Assembly (NCBI GenBank): GCA_024692805.1
Contig: JAILMD010000063.1
Coordinates: 1 to 39,035 of the forward strand
DNA from: a bacterium
GTDB lineage: Bacteria; Bacillota; Clostridia; Christensenellales; UBA1242
Direction of reading: 5' to 3'
DNA: 39,035 nucleotides
The notes below the pieces were generated by a model. That model did not search any database, was not told the origin of the DNA, and saw only the letters and a list, made by a program, of their open reading frames with translations. Shown here in pieces: positions 28,893-36,576 of the stretch. The stretch's first letter is position 1. Each line of letters opens with the position of its first letter. Position numbers and translations under genes: made by a program.

Positions 28893-29822
28893 TTATTTGT
28901 TTTCTTTGTTTTCCTCCATCTCTTTGAGTTTTTTACGTAATTCCTCAAGCTCTTCATTAGCGCTTGCGCTAGTTTGCTTTTCAGCCTTGAGCTCGGCATT
29001 TCGTTTAACTAATTCATAAATGATTAAGGCAAGAGCAGGAAGACCAATGCAAACGATTAATCCCCAAACGCTTTGCATCCAATAAATAATTCCACCAAAT
29101 CCAGCAAGCCTTAAAACAAACTTACCAACAACTTGGTCGCCCGTTATTGGCTCGTCAGGATAAGTTACGTTTTCGCCTTGAACATTTTGTTTAGGCGTTC
29201 CGTCGCTGTTTCTAACAATATTGTTAATTCCGGTTGTTGTTATGTGAACAACGCCTTCCTCGTCAATAGTAACCTTAGCAACCTTATGGGTTATAACGGC
29301 GCCAAGCGTTCCATCAGCGTTTTTCTCACGATATGAAATAACGTCGCCAACAACAATAGTTTTAACGTCAACCTCTTTTGAAATAACAAGGTCGTTAGTT
29401 TTAATTTGAGGATACATTGAGTCACTGAGAACAATTAGTGGTTTAAAACCAAAAAAACTTGGGACATCATTAGGATGAGCGATTGCCCCAATAATCAAAA
29501 TAACGTTAATTAACAAAACAGGAACCATTAAAACCAACAAAACGATTGAAACAGTTAAAGAGGCAATTTCGCCCCCCGTTTTCTTTCTTTTAGTTTTAAC
29601 TTGAGGCTCGCGAACCTTTGCTTCACTTACTTCAGGCTTAACTTCAGCCTTTTCTTTGGTTTTTTCTTCAGCCTTAACTTCAGCCTCTTTCTTTTCAACC
29701 TTTTCGGCTTTTTTAGTTCTTTGTTTTTTTACTTCAGCTTTTTCTTCAGCTTTAACTTCTGCTTTTTCTTCAGCCCTTTCTTCGGCTTCAAACATAGCAA
29801 CTGAATCGTTAGATACGTCCAT
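28893..29822 (-). CDS. signal peptidase I, ER-type/SipW-like, with long KE-rich N-terminal tail
   Basis: VLSDSMYPQIKTNDLVI, GDVISYRE...VITHKVAKV, VVGKFVLRL; start corrected to ATG after AGGAGG. Confidence 0.8.
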   Translation of the reverse strand: MDVSNDSVAMFEAEERAEEKAEVKAEEKAEVKKQRTKKAEKVEKKEAEVKAEEKTKEKAEVKPEVSEAKVREPQVKTKRKKTGGEIASLTVSIVLLVLMVPVLLINVILIIGAIAHPNDVPSFFGFKPLIVLSDSMYPQIKTNDLVISKEVDVKTIVVGDVISYREKNADGTLGAVITHKVAKVTIDEEGVVHITTTGINNIVRNSDGTPKQNVQGENVTYPDEPITGDQVVGKFVLRLAGFGGIIYWMQSVWGLIVCIGLPALALIIYELVKRNAELKAEKQTSASANEELEELRKKLKEMEENKENK

Positions 29823-29897
29823 AAAAGACCTCCTGAGGTTAGTTTTGGAATCTTGCCAACTTTTATTCATTTGGCACCACTCCACCATAACAAATTT

Positions 29898-29925
29898 AAT
29901 ATAACATATTAAAAAGTTTTTTCAA
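29898..29925 (-). promoter_or_regulatory. promoter TTGAAA-16-TATATT for the SipW-like operon
   Basis: complement AATATA 29898-29903, TTTCAA 29920-29925. Confidence 0.55.
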
Positions 29926-30317
29926 AATAAAATTCGCCATTTTTCTTAAACAAATCTTAATATCTTTAAACGTAGTTTAAAAGTTATTGTTATGTTTTTT
30001 CATAGGCGTTAAAGAAACTTGTTAACATTTCTTTAACTTTTTGTTAAAAAATCGCAAAAAATTATACCTAAAAACACCAAATTTTGCCATTTTTGACACT
30101 TTATAAATAACATTTTGCAGTTTTTAAGCAATCAGCAATCAATTTCTTAACTAAAACAAACTAATTTCTGCAAAACAATAAAAATTAGAATTAAATATCA
30201 CCTTTTTATTAAAAATTTAACAAATTTTAATCATTACTTATTAATTAAATAACAATAGTTAAGCAATAAAGATTTTGTTAACTTTTAACATAATTTTTAT
30301 TGGTTTTATTAAAACTC

Positions 30318-30346
30318 TTGCAAAACACGTTAAAACCTTGTATAAT
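30318..30346 (+). promoter_or_regulatory. tRNA promoter TTGCAA-17-TATAAT
   Basis: -35 30318-30323; -10 30341-30346. Confidence 0.75.
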
Positions 30347-30361
30347 AAAATCACCTTGTGT

Positions 30362-30436
30362 GCTACTGTGGCTCAGTGGTAGAGCACCGCATTGGTAATG
30401 CGGCGGTCGCGAGTCCGATTCTCGCCAGTAGCTCCA
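30362..30436 (+). tRNA. tRNA-Thr (anticodon GGT), CCA encoded
   Basis: acceptor GCTACTG/CAGTAGC, anticodon stem CCGCA/TGCGG with loop TTGGTAA, T-arm, terminal CCA. Confidence 0.95.
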
Positions 30437-30442
30437 ATAAAA

Positions 30443-30472
30443 AAACCGGCTTAATGCCGGCTTTTATTTTTT
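30443..30472 (+). terminator. intrinsic terminator after tRNA-Thr
   Basis: CCGGC-TTAAT-GCCGG followed by T-rich tract. Confidence 0.7.
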
Positions 30473-30474
30473 CT

Positions 30475-31368
30475 TTATTCATAAGGGCGATCTTCATTGC
30501 TTATAAACGCATAAGCAACGGCGCCAGGCCCAACATGAGCGCCAATAATTGGCCCCATAATATAAACCTCGGCTTCAACGCCATATTTCTCCTTTAACAT
30601 ATCTCTTAACTTTAAGGCAAGAGGCTCGTTATCAGTATGAACAATTCCGATATATGGGAAATCTTTATTTAAAGTAAAGTTCCCAAAATCATTAACGATT
30701 GATTTAAGCGCTTTATTTAAGCCAATCTCCTTCCTGCAAACTTTAAGTTTTCCGTCACGGCCAAACTCAATAATTGGTTTAACTTGCAATAATGAGCCAA
30801 TATTAGCGGCAGCTTTACTAATTCTTCCGCCACGCGCTAAAAACTTAAGGTCGTTAGCCAAAATGAAGTGTTGAATATGATGTTTAATATTGTTTAAAAC
30901 CTCAACTGCTTCTTCTTTTGTTTTTCCTTCGTCACGCATTTTTATTGCTGCTTTAACAACAAAACCTTCACCACGCGTTGTTGTGTCACTTTCAATAGCA
31001 ACATAATCAATATCAGGAAATTCTTTTTTAACAATTTCTATTGCGGCATTGGCGTTGTCAACAGTTGGGCTTAAGCCATAACCTTGAGAAATGTGAAGAA
31101 GTTGTTTAACGCCGGCTTTAGCAAGTTTTGTAAACATATCAACGTGCGCCTGAACGTTTAATATTGAGGTTTTAGCAATTGAACCATTTCTTAACCTATT
31201 ATAGAAATCAACACATTGCTCATATCTTGTATAGTTGTCATATTCGATTTCTAATTTGTCGCCCGTTGTTATGTTATATTCAAGTGGCGCAAAAGAAACG
31301 TCATATTTAACGTATTCATCGGCATAAAAATCGCAGGTGCTGTCTGTTGAAATTTCAAATTTTCTCAT
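30475..31368 (-). CDS. DegV family protein
   Basis: EISTDSTCDFYADEY, KFLARGGRISKAAANIGSLLQVKPII. Confidence 0.9.
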   Translation of the reverse strand: MRKFEISTDSTCDFYADEYVKYDVSFAPLEYNITTGDKLEIEYDNYTRYEQCVDFYNRLRNGSIAKTSILNVQAHVDMFTKLAKAGVKQLLHISQGYGLSPTVDNANAAIEIVKKEFPDIDYVAIESDTTTRGEGFVVKAAIKMRDEGKTKEEAVEVLNNIKHHIQHFILANDLKFLARGGRISKAAANIGSLLQVKPIIEFGRDGKLKVCRKEIGLNKALKSIVNDFGNFTLNKDFPYIGIVHTDNEPLALKLRDMLKEKYGVEAEVYIMGPIIGAHVGPGAVAYAFISNEDRPYE

Positions 31369-31378
31369 AAGTTTCTCC

Positions 31379-31981
31379 TTATTCAGCCTTATTTTCCTCG
31401 GCGGCTAACCTTTCTTCATTTCTTAATAATCTTTTATAGCCCGCAACAAGTTTAGGGCGAGTATATCTTTGAACGATTATTGGCATAATTTGTAAAAAAA
31501 TGTTAACAATCATAACAGGAAGCGAAATATAAAGCAAATATCTTAGTGGCATTATAACCAAAATTAGTGGCGCAACAAAAATTGTTATTAAATGCATAAG
31601 TTCGGCAAGCGCAGTTTCGTGAATAAAAGTTAACATATATTCACTGTTAGGGTTTTCAGGAACTTTTGTTTTATCAAAGAATTTAAGCGTTTTGCCAAGT
31701 TCTGGGATCTTATCTTTAAACTTTCTAACGCCGATCTTTTCGTAAAAAGTTCGCTCGCCTTTTCTTTCGTTAAAAAACTTTGAAAAAGGATTAACTTTTT
31801 TGCTAATTAGCCTTATAAACAATGCGCAAAAAGCATCTAAAACCATTGAAACGGCAATTCCAAGAACGGCCAGCCCGATAACGCCCCAAACCGTTGTTCC
31901 CATTGCTTGCAAGAAGAAAAGACTATCAACCAAGGTTACAATAATAACTGCTATTAAAATTATTAAACCATATAAAAGCAT
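31379..31981 (-). CDS. membrane protein of unknown function, adjacent to degV
   Basis: several TM segments; 10 nt upstream of degV in same orientation. Confidence 0.6.
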   Translation of the reverse strand: MLLYGLIILIAVIIVTLVDSLFFLQAMGTTVWGVIGLAVLGIAVSMVLDAFCALFIRLISKKVNPFSKFFNERKGERTFYEKIGVRKFKDKIPELGKTLKFFDKTKVPENPNSEYMLTFIHETALAELMHLITIFVAPLILVIMPLRYLLYISLPVMIVNIFLQIMPIIVQRYTRPKLVAGYKRLLRNEERLAAEENKAE

Positions 31982-32078
31982 AAGTGCTCCCTTTTTCTAA
32001 TGTTTAATTTAAAGCACTGTTATTTTATCATAATTTAGTTTTTTGGGCAAACAAAATTGTCTTTTTATGGTTATTCGT

Positions 32079-32107
32079 TTGCTAAAAAATTTTAAGAGGT
32101 TTATAAT
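32079..32107 (+). promoter_or_regulatory. promoter TTGCTA-17-TATAAT for degV with structured leader
   Basis: -35 32079-32084; -10 32102-32107. Confidence 0.75.
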
Positions 32108-32113
32108 AATAGT

Positions 32114-32174
32114 GGTTTAGTTAATTGTTGCTCTCTAGCGAGGGCAGTGTTTTTTGGACTTCTTTAACTAAATT
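32114..32174 (+). promoter_or_regulatory. structured 5' leader of degV
   Basis: GGTTTAGTTAA (32114-32124) pairs with TTAACTAAATT (32164-32174); internal hairpin TGCTCTC-TAGC-GAGGGCA (32129-32146) then GTG-T6. Confidence 0.55.
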
Positions 32175-32197
32175 TATTATCATCTTGGAGGAAAATT

Positions 32198-33034
32198 ATG
32201 AAAATTGCAGTTTCAGCTGAAAGCACGGTTGACCTAACAAAGGAACTAGCAGAAAAATTTGATATTAGTATTATCCCTTACCCTGTTATTATGGGTGACA
32301 AGGAATATCTTGACGGCGAAATAACCAGCAAAGACATTTTTGACTTTGTTGCTAAAACAAATATTTTGCCAAAAACCAGCGCTATTAACGAAGAAACTTA
32401 TGAAGACTATTTTAAAGGTCTTTTGAAAAACTATGACGCCGTTATTCACGTTTGTCTTTCAAGTAAAATTAGTTCATCAATTAAAAACGCAACTAATGCG
32501 GCTAAAAAATTAAAAAATGTTTATATCGTTGACTCTGAGTCACTTTCAACAGGTATTGCCCTTCTCTGCATCAAAGCAAGAGAAATGGCAGAAAAAAATA
32601 TTGAGCCTCAAATTATTGCAACAACACTTAGCGAACTTAGCAATAAAGTTCAAGCAAGTTTTGTTTTAGAGAAATTAAAATATCTCGCTAAGGGCGGAAG
32701 GTGCAGTTCAATCTTAGCCTTTGGCGCTAATCTTCTTTCAATAAGACCTCAAATTGTTTTAAATGATGGCAAGATGGGCGTTGGCAAAAAATATCTTGGC
32801 AAATTTGATAAATGCGTTTGCAAATATATTGATGACACGCTCGCTCAAAACACAAACCCTGACCTTGATCACGCTTTTATTACTTACACAACTTCAAACG
32901 ATATTCAAGTTAATTACGCAAAAGAAGCGCTTAAAAAAGCCGGTTTTGTTAATATTTATGAAACAGAAGCTCACGCAACAATAACAAGCCATTGCGGGCC
33001 AAATACCATAGGAATTTTATTTATAAACAAATAA
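32198..33034 (+). CDS. DegV family protein
   Basis: SAESTVDLTKELAEKF, KYLAKGGRCSS, ATITSHCGPNTIGILF. Confidence 0.9.
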   Translation: MKIAVSAESTVDLTKELAEKFDISIIPYPVIMGDKEYLDGEITSKDIFDFVAKTNILPKTSAINEETYEDYFKGLLKNYDAVIHVCLSSKISSSIKNATNAAKKLKNVYIVDSESLSTGIALLCIKAREMAEKNIEPQIIATTLSELSNKVQASFVLEKLKYLAKGGRCSSILAFGANLLSIRPQIVLNDGKMGVGKKYLGKFDKCVCKYIDDTLAQNTNPDLDHAFITYTTSNDIQVNYAKEALKKAGFVNIYETEAHATITSHCGPNTIGILFINK

Positions 33035-33085
33035 AAATGCGCTTTTTGATTTAAAATCAATATTAAATTAAAACTAAAAATAAAA

Positions 33086-33111
33086 AAACTTGCAAATTTG
33101 CAAGTTTTTCT
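33086..33111. terminator. bidirectional terminator between convergent genes
   Basis: AAACTTGCAAATTTGCAAGTTT palindrome flanked by A/T tracts. Confidence 0.8.
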
Positions 33112-33116
33112 TTTAT

Positions 33117-33899
33117 TTATAATGCTTTTTCTTCATCTTGGTAACTTTGAAGAACGAAGTTTTCGTTATTGTTATATTTTAATTCGCCACCAAGTCTATT
33201 CTTATCTGGGGTTTTGCCATAGTTGTCATATTTAGAGAAGTCATAATTAGAACAAAACTCAACAAAATAATTTTTATCAGGCCCACTTAAAATTGCCTCA
33301 ACAAGAAAACCTCTTAAATCAGTTAACTCATTTTCATCATAAACGTTCTTCTCATTATATTTATAACGATAATGTTTAACTTTGCTATCGTAATCTGCTG
33401 AGCGCATTAAAGTTATCTTAATTTTATCATAAACCTCTTTAGGATAATAGAAAGTTGTTTTATATTTACCATCTAAAGAATAAACAACGCTATAATAATC
33501 GGCTCCATCTTTAGTTGTTGTGTAATCTTTAAAATCCCAAGTTCCTCTGTTTAAATCGCCATTATTTGTAACGAAAATTCCAGCATCTGGGTTTGAATCA
33601 CTTAACTTTTGGCAGATAAATAATTGTAAGTCATTTAACAACTTTTTATCTAACTCAGCATATTCTGGGCTAAAATAAAGAACATATGGCTTGCCATATT
33701 CAACTTCTTGGGGTATTTCTGGTTCGGTTGTGCTAGTTGTTTCGGTTGTTTTACCATTATTTGTTGAAGTTGTTTCATTAGTTATTCCAGGTTGACAGGC
33801 AGTTAGCGCAGTTGCTATAACAACAGTTGTTAAACCTAAAGCGATTGCATTTCTAATGTTTTCTAAAGTATTTTTATTTGTTCTTTTATATCTTTTCAT
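33117..33899 (-). CDS. predicted lipoprotein of unknown function
   Basis: signal peptide with TALTAC lipobox; Thr/Ser-rich linker; start corrected to ATG 33899. Confidence 0.7.
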   Translation of the reverse strand: MKRYKRTNKNTLENIRNAIALGLTTVVIATALTACQPGITNETTSTNNGKTTETTSTTEPEIPQEVEYGKPYVLYFSPEYAELDKKLLNDLQLFICQKLSDSNPDAGIFVTNNGDLNRGTWDFKDYTTTKDGADYYSVVYSLDGKYKTTFYYPKEVYDKIKITLMRSADYDSKVKHYRYKYNEKNVYDENELTDLRGFLVEAILSGPDKNYFVEFCSNYDFSKYDNYGKTPDKNRLGGELKYNNNENFVLQSYQDEEKAL

Positions 33900-33901
33900 A
33901 T

Positions 33902-33934
33902 AAAAAACCTCTAATGAAATTATATCATTAGAGG
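33902..33934 (-). terminator. intrinsic terminator containing a -10 box in its loop
   Basis: CCTCTAATGA-TATAATT-TCATTAGAGG then T6 on minus strand. Confidence 0.75.
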
Positions 33935-33947
33935 CCCAATTTGTCAA
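33919..33947 (-). promoter_or_regulatory. perfect consensus promoter TTGACA-17-TATAAT
   Basis: complement ATTATA 33919-33924, TGTCAA 33942-33947. Confidence 0.85.
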
Positions 33948-33965
33948 TAGTCACTTGTTTTAATC

Positions 33966-34496
33966 TTATAAATTAACAATTAAACTATATAAATCGTTCA
34001 TTTGGTTAGAAATATTATCATCATCTCTCAACACATTAAAACTAATCTTCTCTTGTGAGTTTTCATTTTCAACAATTTCAGCAATAGTGTTAGTTAATGA
34101 ATCGGCTAAGATTTTAACATTATTAAACCCATTGCTTTCATCAGGAATTAAACCTGCTTTAAACTTACCATTATTAACAAAAGACGTAAAGCACTCATAA
34201 CTATCAAAATTCCCAAGAACTTCAATAAAATTATCTAAACTTAAAATTAACAAATCTCTTTCGCTTAAAACTTGCTGATTATTAGAACTATTTTCTTCCG
34301 ATATGTTATTTTGCTCAACAGCGTTGTTCTCATCAGGCTCGTTTTGAATATTTTGCTCAACACTTTCTGTTTGAATATTATTCTCTAAAATATTAGCACT
34401 AGTTTTATTAACAGGGCTGTTAAAAATTGCTGGCGTAAACATTTGGCCAACAACTAAAGCAACAAATAATGTAAAACATAATGCTATTTTCTTCAC
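33966..34496 (-). CDS. exported Asn/Glu-rich protein of unknown function (GTG start)
   Basis: N-terminal signal-like MKKIALCFTLFVALVVGQMFTPA; promoter TTGCAA-17-TATAAT 6 nt upstream. Confidence 0.6.
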   Translation of the reverse strand: MKKIALCFTLFVALVVGQMFTPAIFNSPVNKTSANILENNIQTESVEQNIQNEPDENNAVEQNNISEENSSNNQQVLSERDLLILSLDNFIEVLGNFDSYECFTSFVNNGKFKAGLIPDESNGFNNVKILADSLTNTIAEIVENENSQEKISFNVLRDDDNISNQMNDLYSLIVNL

Positions 34497-34502
34497 AAAA
34501 TT

Positions 34503-34531
34503 ATTATATCGAAAGTTGTCGAAATTTGCAA
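34503..34531 (-). promoter_or_regulatory. promoter TTGCAA-17-TATAAT
   Basis: complement ATTATA 34503-34508, TTGCAA 34526-34531. Confidence 0.7.
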
Positions 34532-34585
34532 TGTTTTTAATAAATAATCGCCAATAAAAAAGATAGCTCTCGCTATCTTTTATTA

Positions 34586-35884
34586 TTAAGGAGTTAACCT
34601 ATCTGGCCCTCTGAACAAGAATTGAGCTTCTTTAATTGGAATATTTAAAAGAATCATTGTTAACCTATCAACACCGATTGCAAATCCGCCGTGAGCAGGC
34701 ATTCCATATTTAAAGAATTCAAGATAAAATTCAACATCTTTAGTTAAGCCTTTCTCTTTTGCATTTTTTGCTAGTTCATTAAGCCTATGCTCTCTTTGCG
34801 CTCCGCTTGTTATTTCAATTCCTTTCCAAATAAGGTCATAGCCTTGAAGGTGTCCGTTTTGCCTCATATGATAGAAGGCTCGTTTATCTGCTGGGAAGTC
34901 TGTAACAAAAAGGAATTCGTGATTAAACTTATCTTTAGCAAGCCTTTCGCAAAGCCTTTCAGCCTCAGTTGTTAAATCTGTTTTTTCACTATCTTCAACT
35001 TTAAACCCATATCTCTTTTCTAATTCGTCATAAATATCAGCAAGTCTCATCATTGGGAATGGTAATGTTGGAACATTTAATGTTATTCCATAAAGATCTT
35101 CAAGTTTTTGGCCATATTTTTCTTTCGTTTTCTTCAAAGCATAAGTAAGCATTTCTGCTTCAAGATTCATAACGTCTTCATAAGAATCAATAAAACTTAT
35201 TTCAACATCAAAACTAGTAAACTCTGTTGCGTGTTTTCTAGTCCTGCTCTTTTCTGCTCTAAAGCAAGGCGCAACTTCAAAATATTTTTCAAAACCCGCA
35301 GCCATTGCCATTTGTTTATAAAATTGTGGGCTTTGAGCAAGATAAGCCTTACCATCAAAATATTTAACTTCAAAAACTTCACTTCCACTTTCACTAGCTG
35401 TTGCTATAAACTTAGGAGTGTGGATTTCAACAAAGTCATTATCTAACAAATAACTTCTCATTGCATTAACAAAATAACTTTGAACTTTAAAAATAAGTTG
35501 GTTTTTCTCGCTTCTAAGGTCAACCCATCTATAATTAAGCCTTGAATCAATATTAGCCTCATTATCAATTGGCATTGGGTTAGCAATAGTTACAATTTCA
35601 ATCTTAGATGGAATAAACTCTTTACCACCATTTTTAACATTTGGGTTAACTTTCATAACCCCTTCAAACGAAACAACACTTCCTTGGGTTAGTTTTAAAG
35701 CATCTTCAATTAGGTTAGCATTTAACTCTTTATCTAAAGAAACTTGAATGAAAGCGCTAGTGTCTCTAAGCATAACAAAAACCATATACCTAGTGTCTCT
35801 AACCTTATCAACAAACCCAGAAATTTTTGAAACTTTATTCTCTTTCAAACTATCAATTAAACTTCTTTTCATTGTTTTCTCCAT
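34586..35884 (-). CDS. aspS: aspartyl-tRNA synthetase, archaeal-type (likely non-discriminating)
   Basis: 432 aa class II aaRS; SPQFYKQMAMAAGFEKYFEVAPCFRAEKSRTRKHATEFTSFDVE; lacks bacterial GAD insertion by length. Confidence 0.85.
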   Translation of the reverse strand: MEKTMKRSLIDSLKENKVSKISGFVDKVRDTRYMVFVMLRDTSAFIQVSLDKELNANLIEDALKLTQGSVVSFEGVMKVNPNVKNGGKEFIPSKIEIVTIANPMPIDNEANIDSRLNYRWVDLRSEKNQLIFKVQSYFVNAMRSYLLDNDFVEIHTPKFIATASESGSEVFEVKYFDGKAYLAQSPQFYKQMAMAAGFEKYFEVAPCFRAEKSRTRKHATEFTSFDVEISFIDSYEDVMNLEAEMLTYALKKTKEKYGQKLEDLYGITLNVPTLPFPMMRLADIYDELEKRYGFKVEDSEKTDLTTEAERLCERLAKDKFNHEFLFVTDFPADKRAFYHMRQNGHLQGYDLIWKGIEITSGAQREHRLNELAKNAKEKGLTKDVEFYLEFFKYGMPAHGGFAIGVDRLTMILLNIPIKEAQFLFRGPDRLTP

Positions 35885-35919
35885 AAATTATATTTTAAAC
35901 AAAATTAACTTTGAGTCAA

Positions 35920-36483
35920 TTAAATATTAGGTTCGTCTAACCCTTCTGCTATAATTGCGTCAGCAACTTTCATCTTTAAAGTGTCAAACATTACCCAAAC
36001 AGCCTTCTTTGCCCTGCGCTTATAATCGCTGTTTCTTCTATCACAATCGCAGTCTTCAATTTTATAGAAAGTGTTTTTTAACATAATTCTAGTTTCATCG
36101 CTCTCAACCCTGTTAATTTTAAAACTAAGGTTGCCATTATCTAATTTTGTTACCTTTAAAGTGTTTTTGCTATCATCACCCATAATAACTGGGTTTGTAA
36201 CAGGAATTCTTTTGTTTTTATAAATTATATCTTCATAAGCAAGGCTAACCAATGAATCATAAACAGCACAATCTTGATCAATAATCATTTCATCGCCTAA
36301 AGCATCAACGGCTATATTTAAATCATCTAAAAGCGTAAAAGAAAGACTCTTTTCTGTTTGTTTATCAGTTATCAAAATGTGAATCAAATCGTTACCAATT
36401 CTGCCACTATTTTTACTTATTTGCCTTGTTCCAAAATCATATTCATATTTATCATCAGAAAAGAAAGCATTTGCGTTTAACAT
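35920..36483 (-). CDS. hypothetical protein
   Basis: ORF with AAGGAG SD; no family recognised. Confidence 0.5.
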   Translation of the reverse strand: MLNANAFFSDDKYEYDFGTRQISKNSGRIGNDLIHILITDKQTEKSLSFTLLDDLNIAVDALGDEMIIDQDCAVYDSLVSLAYEDIIYKNKRIPVTNPVIMGDDSKNTLKVTKLDNGNLSFKINRVESDETRIMLKNTFYKIEDCDCDRRNSDYKRRAKKAVWVMFDTLKMKVADAIIAEGLDEPNI

Positions 36484-36576
36484 AAAAATTTTCTCCTTAA
36501 ATATATTTTACTTATTTTAAAGATAATTTCAATATTTAAGATAATATAAAATAAAAAAGATGACTAAATAGTCATC

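Noticed and set aside
30358-30597. 79-aa plus-strand ORF covering tRNA-Thr
   Set aside because: Overlaps a clear tRNA and the convergent degV.
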